NCBI GenBank assembly: GCA_913057175.1
Contig: CAJXNP010000013.1
Span: forward strand, 1-64,000
Source: an uncultured Cytophagales bacterium
GTDB lineage: Bacteria > Bacteroidota > Bacteroidia > Cytophagales > Cyclobacteriaceae
Direction of reading: 5' to 3'
DNA: 64,000 bases
In this document: positions 1 through 9,255 of the stretch, piece by piece
How the letters are laid out: the number at the start of each line of letters is the position of its first letter
Position numbering within the stretch: the stretch's first letter is position 1
The notes under the pieces: generated by a model
Databases searched by the model: none
What the model was told of the DNA's origin: nothing
The model's input: the letters and a program-made list of their open reading frames with translations, nothing else
Position numbers and translations under genes: made by a program

Positions 1-296
1 ACCTTGAGTCTAAGGGCTCATTGTCTCAAAACCCCAACATCTCACTTCAAATATTTTTTAAATGCGTTTGCCCTGATATTATTCGCCTTGAGTTGCTAAT
101 TATCAGAATTAAAAAATTAATCAGTTTAGCATTATTAGTAAAGCACAATTTTCTATTGAAATATTGATAAAAAATATAGTTTTTAGTTAGTTTTATAAGT
201 ATATTTATAAGAATAATTTCTAATATTCACCAACGGGAATTTATAAGTAAGTTATCTATTTTTTAAAATCATTTATCACCTAATAAACAAGCAATT
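1..296. other. AT-rich leader region, no gene seen
   Basis: No open frame with coding character is visible. The stretch is strongly AT-rich and probably holds the promoter of the cytidylyltransferase-like gene that follows. I could not pick out a full TTTG/TAnnTTTG promoter. Confidence 0.4.
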
Positions 297-1109
297 ATGA
301 AAGTAGTTTTATTTTGTGGGGGAATGGGAATGAGATTGAGGGAGTACTCTGAAAACATTCCGAAACCGATGGTCCCAATAGGTTTACGCCCTATTATCTG
401 GAATATTATGAAATACTATGCCCACTACGGGCATAAGGATTTTATACTATGTTTGGGCCACAAGGCAGACGTGATCAAAGATTATTTTATCCACTACGAT
501 GAGACCATTTCGAATAATTTTATTCTTAAACGAGGGGGAAAAAATATAAAACTACTTAGCAAAGATATAGATGACTGGTCCATCACATTTGTGGATACCG
601 GTCTAAACTCCAATATAGGTCAGAGATTAATGGCTGTTAAGGAATTTCTAGAGGGTGAAGAAATGTTTCTGGCCAATTACAGTGATGGTCTGTCAGATCT
701 TAACTTAAACAGAATGATCAGTTGGTTTAAAGCTCAAAAGAACAAGGTTGCATCCTTTGTTGCTTATCAACCAACACAAAGTTTTCATGTTGTCAGCAGA
801 AATGAAGATGGGCTGGTAACAGATATCAACCATATAGGTGCATCAGGTTTTTACATCAATACCGGTTATTTTATATTAAGAAAAGAAATTTTTAATTACA
901 TGAATCATGGAGATGAATTAGTGGAAGAACCTTTTCATCGGTTAATTAAAAAGCAAAAGCTCGTCTCATATGAACATGCCGGATTCTGGGCCAGCATGGA
1001 TACCTATAAAGACAAACAAAAACTGGATGAGGCTTATGCCAAAGGCAACCCGCCCTGGGAAGTTTGGCATCCTGACCAAAATCTTGGAGGAAAATCTATG
1101 GTAGGTTAA
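297..1109 (+). CDS. Glucose-1-phosphate cytidylyltransferase-like nucleotidyltransferase
   Basis: This 270-residue cytoplasmic enzyme probably activates a sugar-1-phosphate with CTP or another NTP to make a nucleotide sugar for surface polysaccharide. The N-terminus has the nucleotidyltransferase signature GGMGMRLREYSENIPKPM (residues 8-25). The metal-binding region reads NYSDGLSDL, where RfbF proteins usually have TYGDGVADL. The C-terminal GFWASMDTYKDK and PPWEVWHP segments also follow the RfbF family, and the length is close to the roughly 257 residues of RfbF. The stop overlaps the next gene's ATG by one base (TAATG), so the two are translationally coupled. I see no RfbG/RfbH dehydratase here, so CDP-glucose as product is only the family default. 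Confidence 0.82.
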   Translation: MKVVLFCGGMGMRLREYSENIPKPMVPIGLRPIIWNIMKYYAHYGHKDFILCLGHKADVIKDYFIHYDETISNNFILKRGGKNIKLLSKDIDDWSITFVDTGLNSNIGQRLMAVKEFLEGEEMFLANYSDGLSDLNLNRMISWFKAQKNKVASFVAYQPTQSFHVVSRNEDGLVTDINHIGASGFYINTGYFILRKEIFNYMNHGDELVEEPFHRLIKKQKLVSYEHAGFWASMDTYKDKQKLDEAYAKGNPPWEVWHPDQNLGGKSMVG

Positions 1110-1753
1110 TGCAGGGGTTAAATTTTGGTAAAAAAGAAGGGCTCAATATTCTTTGTTTAGGAGCCCACTGTGATGATATTGAAATAGGGTTGGGGTGTAC
1201 GCTGCTAAAATTAATTGAGGAATATAGTATTGAGGAGATTTGGTGGGTGGTTTTTACCTCAAATCCTGCGAGAAAATCCGAAGCAGAGACCAGCGCTTCC
1301 TGGTACCTTGAAAGGATATCAAAAAAAAATGTAATCGTTCACTCGTTGAGAGATGGTTTTCTACCATTTACAGCTGATAAGGTAAAGGAGTTATTTGAAG
1401 CAATTAAAAAAGATTTTACCCCGGATGTAATTTTCACACACTACCGAAATGATCGTCATCAAGACCATCGGCTGGTAAGTGATCTTACATGGAATACCTG
1501 GAGGAATCACTTTATTCTGGAGTATGAGATACCCAAGTACGATGGAGATATAGGAAATCCAAATTTTTACGTACCCATTACGGAGGAAATTCTACGTAAG
1601 CGAAACGAACTTTTGCTTAAGGCTTTTCCTACTCAAGCATCTAAACACTGGTTCGATGAACAAACATTTTCGTCTCTCCCCAGGCTAAGGGGGATGGAGT
1701 CAGCATCTAAATTTGCTGAAGCATTTTATGCGAGGAAAGTGATCCTCAATTAA
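1109..1753 (+). CDS. PIG-L (LmbE-like) family deacetylase
   Basis: This 214-residue protein belongs to the zinc-dependent N-acetylglucosaminyl deacetylase superfamily. Family members remove acetyl groups from amino sugars or glycolipid intermediates. Zinc-ligand motifs are visible: GAHCDDIEIG near residues 18-27 (the usual HxDD) and HYRNDRHQDHRL near residues 111-122 (the usual HPDHR-like site). There is no signal peptide, so it should act in the cytoplasm. It is coupled to the cytidylyltransferase-like gene by a one-base overlap, which suggests both modify the same nucleotide- or lipid-linked sugar. The exact substrate cannot be read from the sequence. Confidence 0.82.
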   Translation: MQGLNFGKKEGLNILCLGAHCDDIEIGLGCTLLKLIEEYSIEEIWWVVFTSNPARKSEAETSASWYLERISKKNVIVHSLRDGFLPFTADKVKELFEAIKKDFTPDVIFTHYRNDRHQDHRLVSDLTWNTWRNHFILEYEIPKYDGDIGNPNFYVPITEEILRKRNELLLKAFPTQASKHWFDEQTFSSLPRLRGMESASKFAEAFYARKVILN

Positions 1754-1869
1754 AGGATGTAGTATTCCTTAATACCACAAGGCCCCATCTTTTATGGTTT
1801 AATTTCTTGTATATATTAAATTCTATTGCTAAATATAGGTTGATATTCTTTCTTTTTTAAGGTTAAGAC

Positions 1870-2676
1870 ATGAATCAGCTAATTAGAAACACACTCAGGA
1901 AAGGACTGTATACATCAAATATCATACGGTCATTTGCTTTAAAACTAGGATTGATTAAGACGGATTTAAAAAGCCCTCACTTAGGTCACCTATCTTTATA
2001 TAATGAATATTATTTGAGAGGAGCAGCTCAAAAGGAAGAGACATTATTTTTGTTTTCTATTATTAAAATGGTAAGGCCATCGATCATAGTTGAATTTGGG
2101 TTTAGCAGAGGACATGGTTCTTTGAATTTTTTGTATGCTATGGACCATGATTCTAAATTATATTCCTATGATATAAGTGATATTGCGAAGGAAATTGCAA
2201 CATCAACGTTTAATGATTTTACCAACTTTAAATATATTCATAAATCCATGCTGGATTTTCTACCCGAAGACATTGATAACAACAAAATAGATTTTTTGTA
2301 CATGGATGCCGTGGTGGATAATGATAGCCTGAATTTTGACACCTTCGAAAAAATACTGCCAAACCTATCAGAGAATGCTATCCTAGCAGTTCATGACTCA
2401 GGAACATGGCAGAAAAAACATTTTCATGAATTCCATAAAGAATATACTGTGAAGCATGGCGGGAAGGGCTGGATCAGTGATGAGGAATATCAGCCAAGAC
2501 CGAACCAAAGAAAGTTTGTTAACAGGGTTATGGAAAAGTATCAGGATTTCGAAATAATTCATTTGCATTCCGAAAGAACGATTCGATGTGGAATTACGCT
2601 TTTACAAAAAAGAAAATTTTTGAAGACAGCTTCCAAGGAAAATGATCAGCTAACCCACGAGCTATCATTGAATTAA
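1870..2676 (+). CDS. Class I SAM-dependent methyltransferase (Methyltransf_24-like)
   Basis: This 268-residue protein has a Rossmann methyltransferase core. The motif I loop is VEFGFSRGHGS (about residues 76-86), an acidic strand end follows in LYSYDISD, and the motif around DFLYMDAVVD is typical of the family that includes cephalosporin-hydroxylase-like and sugar O-methyltransferases. The late VHDSGTW segment matches the HD pair in that family. It lies 116 bases after the deacetylase and converges on the glycosyltransferase operon, so O-methylation of a polysaccharide sugar is a reasonable inference. The substrate is unknown. Confidence 0.72.
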   Translation: MNQLIRNTLRKGLYTSNIIRSFALKLGLIKTDLKSPHLGHLSLYNEYYLRGAAQKEETLFLFSIIKMVRPSIIVEFGFSRGHGSLNFLYAMDHDSKLYSYDISDIAKEIATSTFNDFTNFKYIHKSMLDFLPEDIDNNKIDFLYMDAVVDNDSLNFDTFEKILPNLSENAILAVHDSGTWQKKHFHEFHKEYTVKHGGKGWISDEEYQPRPNQRKFVNRVMEKYQDFEIIHLHSERTIRCGITLLQKRKFLKTASKENDQLTHELSLN

Positions 2677-2700
2677 AATAAAATTTATAGAAACGGATTT

Positions 2701-3804
2701 TTATTTCATTTTCGATAAGAAGAAAACCTCACGTATCCTTGAAATGTAGGTTTCTCTCTGGAACGAATCCAAGTATCTTTTTCTGGAATTATTTGCCAAT
2801 TGTTGATAAGTTTCTTCATTTTTAAATATGGCAATAATTTTTTCTGCAATGGATAAAGGGGCTTTTGCAAGTACTATGTAGCCATTATAATTATCTGTCA
2901 CCATGGAGGGGATACTCCTCCAGTTGGTTGAGATTATTGGCAGAGAAAATTGCATAGCCTCTATTATTACAACGGGTAGATTTTCCGTTTCATAATAGGT
3001 GGGAAAACAAAATGCATCTGCTCTGGCTAATTCCATCCATTTTTCATCACCGGTTTTAATCCCTAGGTAATGAATGAAATCGGAGTCAAATAACCCTCGG
3101 TTTTTTAATTCATTTTCTGTTTCTTTATCTGGAATTCCTCCAATGATGACGCCCTCAACATCCATCTTTTTTTGATGTAAAACTTTGATTGCCTCAATGA
3201 AGTCAAATATCCCTTTGGATCTGATTAAATTTCCTAAATAGAGAACTCTCTTTTTCGTAGTATTTTTTCTTTTCCCATTGAATTTTAATGAAACATCTTC
3301 TATCCCATATGGAACAATTTTGGAATAAACCGGTTGAAGAAAATTTAAATATTTTTCATTGTAGTGGGACAAATAAATGTTTACATAAGGTTTGAAATAA
3401 GCTTTTTTAGCAAGGTATTTTACCAGTGTGTTGGATTGAGAGAAGTTTTCATCCAGCCCCATGCCGTGAAAATGGAAGACAATCTTTTTCCCAAATAATT
3501 TCAAATATAATAGTGTAATAATATCTCTGTAAAATGGAATTTTCCCAAATCCTGTGGGTGGGTAATATATATAATCAATGTGATTATTAATCAAAACTGA
3601 GGTGGCTTTACCCAGGAGACTAAATAATGCCCTGATTTTTTGAAGATCAAATTTTCCCACATGGTCGATGGTTTTGGAATATTCCATTCGAACAAAAAAG
3701 ATTTTAATATTCTCTGATTCCAGATTATCAACAAGCGATTTGATCATTACCGATTGTCCGTGATAGGGGGGGGGGACCTGACCAAACAATAAAACATTAA
3801 TCAT
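2701..3804 (-). CDS. GT4 family glycosyltransferase, candidate phase-variable
   Basis: This 367-residue GT-B glycosyltransferase is the last gene of the minus-strand polysaccharide operon. The N-terminal half begins with LLFGQVPPPYHGQS. The C-terminal GT4 domain shows a typical sugar-nucleotide site: RVLYLGNLIRSKGIFDF (about residues 186-202), then FCFPTYYETENLPVVIIEAM with the conserved glutamate cluster. The codons for V10-P13 are written as an uninterrupted run of ten C (positions 3766-3775 as G on the plus strand). A slip of one base would frameshift the protein near its start; as read here the frame is open. Donor and acceptor sugars are unknown. Confidence 0.86.
   Translation of the reverse strand: MINVLLFGQVPPPYHGQSVMIKSLVDNLESENIKIFFVRMEYSKTIDHVGKFDLQKIRALFSLLGKATSVLINNHIDYIYYPPTGFGKIPFYRDIITLLYLKLFGKKIVFHFHGMGLDENFSQSNTLVKYLAKKAYFKPYVNIYLSHYNEKYLNFLQPVYSKIVPYGIEDVSLKFNGKRKNTTKKRVLYLGNLIRSKGIFDFIEAIKVLHQKKMDVEGVIIGGIPDKETENELKNRGLFDSDFIHYLGIKTGDEKWMELARADAFCFPTYYETENLPVVIIEAMQFSLPIISTNWRSIPSMVTDNYNGYIVLAKAPLSIAEKIIAIFKNEETYQQLANNSRKRYLDSFQRETYISRIREVFFLSKMK
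3766..3775. repeat. Ten-base G:C homopolymer inside a glycosyltransferase gene
   Basis: The plus strand reads ten consecutive G, which is ten C in the coding strand at nucleotides 30-39 of the GT4 gene. It is the only G or C run of this length I noticed in the window, and the surroundings are AT-rich. Tracts like this in surface-glycan genes are classic slipped-strand phase-variation sites; that role here is inference. Confidence 0.9.
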
Positions 3805-3998
3805 ATTAGGTTAAAAATAATATTGGTTTTGATTTTTGTATTGGTTGTCTGATCATATTGTCACACAATATAATACAATCTCAAGTTAAAAAATGTTATC
3901 CAAGAGGATGATGTATCAACTAATTAAATTATTAACCGCAATTGTTAAATTTAATAGACCAGTGATCATCTTGATATTCTTTAAATAATCTATGATAT

Positions 3999-5129
3999 TT
4001 ATTCGATAGTATTTAAGCAATTGAGGATTCCGTTTTTAAAGTTATTTACCATTTGCTCAAGTGTGTATTTCTTTGAGGACAATTCACATCCTGATCTTAA
4101 TTTTTGAAGTAGGGATTGATTACTTAAAACCTGAACGACTTTGTCTGCATATTCTCCAACATCATTTTTTGTAATTATTCCATTGAAATTGTTTTCAAGA
4201 TATTCAATCTCGGGACTATGAAACGGATATCGTGTCGTAATCAAGGGGGTTGTTGTTGCAAAAGCATCTAGTATTGCTAACCCGACCAATCCAGGCATAA
4301 GAAATACCTTCGATATTTTAAATAATCTAATTTTTTCCTCTTCGAATTTTGGACCCAGATAATGAATCCAGGGTTTATCACTGATTAATCCCTTTAACAA
4401 TTCTACTTCTTCACCGGAACCAATAATTATAAGATGAAAATCAGTTATCTTTTTTCGAACCAGGTCTGTCGACTGGATTAAGAATGGGATTCTTTTTTCT
4501 GAATAGATCCCTCCACAGTATATTCCGATATTGTCAGATTGAATTGCCAGTTCGGCTTTAACTTTATCAAGGTCAAAATCTAATAATTTTTTGCTTTGAT
4601 TCTCGATTTTGGTTGTATTGATAGCATTTTGGACTATGGTAATCTGATCTTCAGGATAGTTATTGTTTGCCAGATAATCCTTTACGCTAGAGGTATACGC
4701 AAACCACCAATCGCTTGAATTTATGAATTTTTGTTTAAACCTGTTAGAAAGGCTGTTTTTTTGGTCTTGGCGGTTAAGTCCATGCCCCCAGAAGGCTACC
4801 TTTTTTTTGTTGAAAAGTTTGCTGAATAACAGTAAATAATTAATAAGATTTTTATTAGCCTGCTCGACAATGATCAATTCACTTTTTTTTATGTATGACA
4901 AACAAGGCTGCCAGTATAGATTAGTTGAAAAGATACGATAGCGATGGTTTTTTATTTTTTTTGCCCAGTTTAATTCCACTTCATCTTTTTTGAGGGCATC
5001 ATTTTTATCACCACCTCCATAAACCAATTGCAGTTTAACGCCTTCTCTTTTTAATGAATCCCGAAGTCCTTCAAAAAAATCAATCCTGTATTGAGGAAGG
5101 ATTCTTTGAATAATGGTAACCTCTTTCAT
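3999..5129 (-). CDS. GT4/GT1-like glycosyltransferase
   Basis: This is a 376-residue GT-B fold transferase. The N-terminal acceptor half starts MKEVTIIQRILPQYRIDFF, a common opening in GT4 enzymes. The C-terminal half carries IGIYCGGIYSEKRIPFLI (about residues 201-218) and KVFLMPGLVGLAILDAFA, which matches the EX7E donor-site region with the first glutamate replaced. Its ATG overlaps the stop of the upstream GT61 gene by four bases (ATGA), so the two are translated together. A 194-base gap separates it from the next operon gene. It should add one sugar to the lipid-linked repeat unit at the cytoplasmic face. Confidence 0.82.
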   Translation of the reverse strand: MKEVTIIQRILPQYRIDFFEGLRDSLKREGVKLQLVYGGGDKNDALKKDEVELNWAKKIKNHRYRIFSTNLYWQPCLSYIKKSELIIVEQANKNLINYLLLFSKLFNKKKVAFWGHGLNRQDQKNSLSNRFKQKFINSSDWWFAYTSSVKDYLANNNYPEDQITIVQNAINTTKIENQSKKLLDFDLDKVKAELAIQSDNIGIYCGGIYSEKRIPFLIQSTDLVRKKITDFHLIIIGSGEEVELLKGLISDKPWIHYLGPKFEEEKIRLFKISKVFLMPGLVGLAILDAFATTTPLITTRYPFHSPEIEYLENNFNGIITKNDVGEYADKVVQVLSNQSLLQKLRSGCELSSKKYTLEQMVNNFKNGILNCLNTIE

Positions 5130-6367
5130 TGGCTGACCTTATCAGAAACATTTTTAAGTATTTTATCCAATTCATATAAATCAACATAGATGTCTTCCAA
5201 TTGGCCCTCTATCATATTTTGAGAAGGGTTTTCGTTTTTGCAAATCATGTAATAATAATTCACTCCTGCATGAAGAGCCATATTATAATAGTGAGTATGG
5301 ACAAATCCTTCCGGGAATAGTTCAACAACGTTGCTATTTTCACGGCAGAAAAATAAGCTCGTCAATCCAGCACCACTTGGAGATATAATGATATCAGCAT
5401 TGTGGAAAAGTTTGACTTTTTCTAAAAGTGAGTAATGGCTCATTTGAACAGAGGTAAACCCTTCTTTTTCCAGAAATTCTTCAACTTCTTTTTCATTAAT
5501 AACCTGCCGTAATTTTGAATCCTTTCGACTGACATATATCTTTTTGGGAGAGTTGATGTCTTTCATGGATTTGCTACTTAAAAAAGTATCTTTAGTAAAA
5601 TCTGAGATCCATTTTGGTAAAAGAAAACTTCTGTTTCCGCGTGGATGAGACGCAACAACTAGATTTTTAGCAATATAATGGACATCTTCCTTAGCTGGAA
5701 TGATTTGCTCATCCTTTATGCCTAGTTGGTTTAAAGAATCTTTTTGATAATCGAACCTGAATGAGGGAACCAGGAAGTAATCAACCTGATCCAATAATCC
5801 AGCTTCTTTTAAAAGATATATCCTTGAAAATGAATCAAAAAACCAATGCGCGATATTGACTGTTGGTCCATATCCCGATAGCGTGCTAAACAAGGTTCCA
5901 TCGATATGTTGTGGTTTTGTAAAAAATTGTTGTTTCAATATTTTGTTTTCAGCAGCACTCATTTTTTTTTCCGTATGGTATTGGTAGGAAAAATGATCAA
6001 CCAACTCATTGTCAGATGTGATGATGGATATATTGTCATTATTATTTGAATAGAGTCTTCCATTTGGAATGCTTAAAACACAATAATCAGTTTTATGAGT
6101 AATTTTTACAGTTTCCTCATTTAACTCGGAATACTCATCATAAATAGTATATGGGGCTACCTTTTCAAACAATTTTTTTTCAACTTGAAGTTCGGTAAGG
6201 ACGTTTGTATATAATTTTTTATACACACATCCTTCAGATTGATATTTTTTGAAGACTTCCTCAGGTGAAATAATTGATGTTGGTCTGAGATACTTCCTAA
6301 AAGGGACATCTTTTTTGATTATTCCAAATATTTTCCGACGGATTCTTTGATTTAATGTGCCATGCAT
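5126..6367 (-). CDS. GT61 (DUF563) family glycosyltransferase
   Basis: This 413-residue protein has the C-terminal GT61 signature. KIYVSRKDSKLRQVINE (about residues 270-290) gives the typical SR-x-x-R motif, followed by SPSGAGLTSLFFCRENSNVV (about residues 327-346) and the ELFPEG segment. Family members include plant xylosyl/arabinosyl transferases and bacterial surface-polysaccharide transferases. There is no signal peptide or membrane helix. It is coupled through a four-base overlap to the GT4 gene downstream in the operon. The sugar transferred cannot be deduced. Confidence 0.82.
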   Translation of the reverse strand: MHGTLNQRIRRKIFGIIKKDVPFRKYLRPTSIISPEEVFKKYQSEGCVYKKLYTNVLTELQVEKKLFEKVAPYTIYDEYSELNEETVKITHKTDYCVLSIPNGRLYSNNNDNISIITSDNELVDHFSYQYHTEKKMSAAENKILKQQFFTKPQHIDGTLFSTLSGYGPTVNIAHWFFDSFSRIYLLKEAGLLDQVDYFLVPSFRFDYQKDSLNQLGIKDEQIIPAKEDVHYIAKNLVVASHPRGNRSFLLPKWISDFTKDTFLSSKSMKDINSPKKIYVSRKDSKLRQVINEKEVEEFLEKEGFTSVQMSHYSLLEKVKLFHNADIIISPSGAGLTSLFFCRENSNVVELFPEGFVHTHYYNMALHAGVNYYYMICKNENPSQNMIEGQLEDIYVDLYELDKILKNVSDKVSQ

Positions 6368-6506
6368 ATTCTTGAATATTAGGTACGAGTTGAATGTATA
6401 ATTTCCTTGAGCTTAATATGTTGCTCACTTATTCTAAATTGTAATGTTTATTAAACTATAGATTCCTATTAATCTGGTTACCAATTATTTCCTTTACAAC
6501 ATTTAT

Positions 6507-7370
6507 TTAAATTCTCCTGAAAAAATGCCCCGTTATCCTCGCAAAGTCCATGAAAAAATACCATAATCCATGAATCACATTTTTAGTTCCATCCATGGCA
6601 AACCAAAATCGATATTTCAAATTCATATTGGATCGTACATTAAAATAGTACTTTTTGATTTGTTTCATGGTCAATTTGTTATCCTGGTTATTAATATGAC
6701 CTTCTTCCTTGATATAGCTGTAAACAGGAACGTCATAACTGACTATTAATTTATAACCGGCTTTTTGCGCTCTTCTTGGTAACTCGGTGTCCCCACATTG
6801 CTGGTAATGATCATTGTTGTAAATCCCAATCTCACGAAATACTTTACTGGGAATCAAAACCCCTCTACCTGTTAAATAGGAGATGTCATCATTAAAATAT
6901 CCATTTTTGAAATCGGAAAGCCTTTTTCCATTATTTCTATCACTGACTTTAGCTGTAAGCCAGTTGATCTTCACACCACCAGAATAAATGATATCCCGGT
7001 TGTCAATATCTGTTACGACAGAGCCAATCAATGTTTTGGGATGTTTTTCTGCAAGTTGGTAATAATTCTCTATATAATTTTCCGGTACCACCAGGTCATC
7101 ATTTAAAATCAGGATATGATCATCTTTGTCACACACTTTTAATGCATGACTAACCGCCATGTTGATAGCGCCTGTCCACCAAAGTCCACCATCACCTTTT
7201 AAGACGGTCACATAGGGAAACTCCTTCTTCAACATGTCTTCTGTTCCATCCGTGGAACCATCATCCGTCACAATGACCTTGTAGTTTTTATTGGTTTGTT
7301 TTTCAAATGATTGCAAACAATCCCTCAGGATATCTCTTCTGTTGAAAACGGGGATGGTAATATAGATCAT
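6507..7370 (-). CDS. GT2 family glycosyltransferase
   Basis: This 287-residue GT-A enzyme starts MIYITIPVFNRRDILRDCL and has the nucleotide-binding VTDDGSTDGT (about residues 34-43) and the metal-binding LILNDDLVVP (about residues 87-96), equivalent to the DxD motif. GDTELPRRAQKAGYKL holds the acceptor-side acidic residue. The soluble C-terminus ends in a hydrophobic stretch that may sit at the membrane. The rhamnosyltransferase-like architecture fits polysaccharide assembly, but the donor is not determined. Confidence 0.84.
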   Translation of the reverse strand: MIYITIPVFNRRDILRDCLQSFEKQTNKNYKVIVTDDGSTDGTEDMLKKEFPYVTVLKGDGGLWWTGAINMAVSHALKVCDKDDHILILNDDLVVPENYIENYYQLAEKHPKTLIGSVVTDIDNRDIIYSGGVKINWLTAKVSDRNNGKRLSDFKNGYFNDDISYLTGRGVLIPSKVFREIGIYNNDHYQQCGDTELPRRAQKAGYKLIVSYDVPVYSYIKEEGHINNQDNKLTMKQIKKYYFNVRSNMNLKYRFWFAMDGTKNVIHGLWYFFMDFARITGHFFRRI

Positions 7371-7475
7371 ATGAATAACTTAGTTAGATTAAAAAAAGAA
7401 AAAGGCTGCTAGTTAAGAGAAATCAGCATTAAACTTGAAGCTATTAAATAGCAACCAATTTCTTTCCTGTAAAAC

Positions 7476-8447
7476 TTAAACTTTTTCTACTAAAGCTTTG
7501 TGCTGCTCAAGAATCCATGGATAGGTTTTCTCTAGTCCTGACTTTAAAGACTGAGTGGGTTGCCATCCTAGTTTTTCTTTTATAAGAGCATTATCACTAT
7601 TCCTACCTCTTACTCCAGTAGGTCCCGGAATATTCTTGATGGTCACGTCTTTTCCTGCAATGCTCATAATAAGCTTGGCAAGATTGTTAATAGAGATCAT
7701 CTCCTCGGAACCAATGTTAACAGGGCCAGTGAAATCGGATTCCATTAGTCTTCTGACACCTTCCAGGCATTCATCGATATACAGGAATGAACGGGTTTGT
7801 TTTCCGTCTCCCCAGATCTCTATAGAACCACCTGCTTCAGTTTCGGCAACTTTTCTGCAAAGTGCAGCAGGAGCTTTTTCCTTTCCTCCTGTCCAGGTTC
7901 CCTCAGGTCCAAATATATTGTGGAATCTGGCAATTCTAACCTGCATTCCATAATTTCTCTGATATGTTAGGTAAATCCTTTCGCTGAAAAGTTTTTCCCA
8001 CCCATATTCACTATCCGGAGCTGCAGGGTAGGCAGACTCTTCCGAACATTTTGGATTGTCAGGGTCCATTTGGTTGTATTCCGGATACATGCAAGCTGAT
8101 GAAGAATAGAAAATTTTCTTCACACCTGCCAGCCTTGCTTCTTCAGCAATGTTCAGGTTGATGGTTGCTGAATTGTGCATGACAGCTGCGTCATTGTCAC
8201 CTGTAAATATATATCCGGCTCCACCCATATCGGCAGCTAACTGGTAGATCTCTTCTATGTCTTTCACCACTTGTTTGGCAACTAGTGGATCTCTTAGATC
8301 GCCAATGATAAATTCATCCGCAGGCGATTCAGAGAATTCGTTGTGTTTTAGATCACAAACTCGTACCCAGAACCCTTCATTTTTTAATCTTTTTACGAGA
8401 TGGCCACCTATAAAGCCACCACCTCCACAAACTAATACTTTTTTCAT
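7476..8447 (-). CDS. GDP-mannose 3,5-epimerase-like NAD-dependent epimerase
   Basis: This 323-residue extended SDR has the NAD-binding GGGGFIGG at residues 8-15 and the catalytic YGWEK (Tyr148, Lys152). Several blocks agree with plant GDP-mannose 3,5-epimerase (GME) as I recall it: QLAADMGGAGYI (69-80), SSSACMYPE with Cys119 at the catalytic-cysteine position, ARFHNIFGPEGTWTGG, GKEKAPAALCRK with the second catalytic lysine, and GVRGRNSDN near the C-terminus. GME makes GDP-L-galactose (and GDP-L-gulose) from GDP-D-mannose. Sitting four bases after the WecG-like gene, it would supply L-galactose to this exopolysaccharide. Another GDP- or UDP-sugar epimerase is less likely given these blocks. 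Confidence 0.8.
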   Translation of the reverse strand: MKKVLVCGGGGFIGGHLVKRLKNEGFWVRVCDLKHNEFSESPADEFIIGDLRDPLVAKQVVKDIEEIYQLAADMGGAGYIFTGDNDAAVMHNSATINLNIAEEARLAGVKKIFYSSSACMYPEYNQMDPDNPKCSEESAYPAAPDSEYGWEKLFSERIYLTYQRNYGMQVRIARFHNIFGPEGTWTGGKEKAPAALCRKVAETEAGGSIEIWGDGKQTRSFLYIDECLEGVRRLMESDFTGPVNIGSEEMISINNLAKLIMSIAGKDVTIKNIPGPTGVRGRNSDNALIKEKLGWQPTQSLKSGLEKTYPWILEQHKALVEKV

Positions 8448-8451
8448 AATC

Positions 8452-9249
8452 CTATTTCGTTTTATTAAAATTCAAAATATTTATAAGGTTATAATAAATA
8501 AACAGTGGTACGATACTAATATATCTTTTCCACAATCTTTTTGGCTCAACACAAAGCCTGAAGAACCATTCCAGGCCCATTTTTTGGATGTACTTTGGTG
8601 CCTGTTTTACATTCCCAATATGAAAGTCAAATGCTGCTCCTACAGTAACAATAAATCGAACATTTGTAAATCGGGAAATCTTATAGGCAAATTTTTCCTG
8701 CTTGGGAGTACTGATCCCTATCCATAAGATATCGGTATTCAGCGCATTGATTTCTTGTGCTAATATTTCGAACTCGTCATCGCTCAATTCCCTGAAAGGA
8801 GGACAATTGGTGCCAACAATGTTTTGGTTATTGAACTTTTTACCGCAAGCATCTTTTAGCTGGTTAGCTACTCCCTCTTTGCCACCACAGAAATAATGAT
8901 TGATGTTTTGGTCCGACGTATGAATCATTACGCTTTCAAAAAAATCAGGTCCGTAGCATCGTTCTATATTTTTAGCTCCCATTAGCTTTCCGACCCACAC
9001 GCCTGGCATACCATCAGGTAAATTGATATGGAAGTTTTGTAATACTTTTTTAAAGTCTTTATCATTTTTACTGGTGACTAGTCCATGTGCTCCAGTTGCA
9101 CTTATACAATAGTTTTTTTTGGCTCCACCCTTTTGGATATATTCGATAATATATTTTGTTGCATCATCAATATTTCCATCGAAAAGAGGAATATCAATCA
9201 CATCAATTGATTTTGTATAGGTGTTTTTATGGGTCAATTCTTCTACCAT
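8452..9249 (-). CDS. WecG/TagA/CpsF family (GT26) glycosyltransferase
   Basis: This 265-residue protein matches the GT26 family, which adds a second sugar such as ManNAc or ManNAcA to undecaprenyl-diphosphate-linked sugars. Visible family motifs are NLPDGMPGVWVGK (about residues 94-106), the WIGISTPKQEKF motif and VGAAFDFHIGNVKQAPKYIQ. MGLEWFFRLCVEPKRLWKRY at the C-terminus is the membrane-associating tail of the family. The gene lies between the initiating phosphotransferase (six bases away) and the epimerase (four bases), as expected for the second step of repeat-unit assembly. Confidence 0.88.
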   Translation of the reverse strand: MVEELTHKNTYTKSIDVIDIPLFDGNIDDATKYIIEYIQKGGAKKNYCISATGAHGLVTSKNDKDFKKVLQNFHINLPDGMPGVWVGKLMGAKNIERCYGPDFFESVMIHTSDQNINHYFCGGKEGVANQLKDACGKKFNNQNIVGTNCPPFRELSDDEFEILAQEINALNTDILWIGISTPKQEKFAYKISRFTNVRFIVTVGAAFDFHIGNVKQAPKYIQKMGLEWFFRLCVEPKRLWKRYISIVPLFIYYNLINILNFNKTK

Positions 9250-9255
9250 TTTATC

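Noticed and set aside
4801-4898. T8 tracts in the second GT4 gene as further phase-variation sites
   Set aside because: A/T runs of eight are common in this AT-rich sequence and are not distinctive, unlike the C10 tract.
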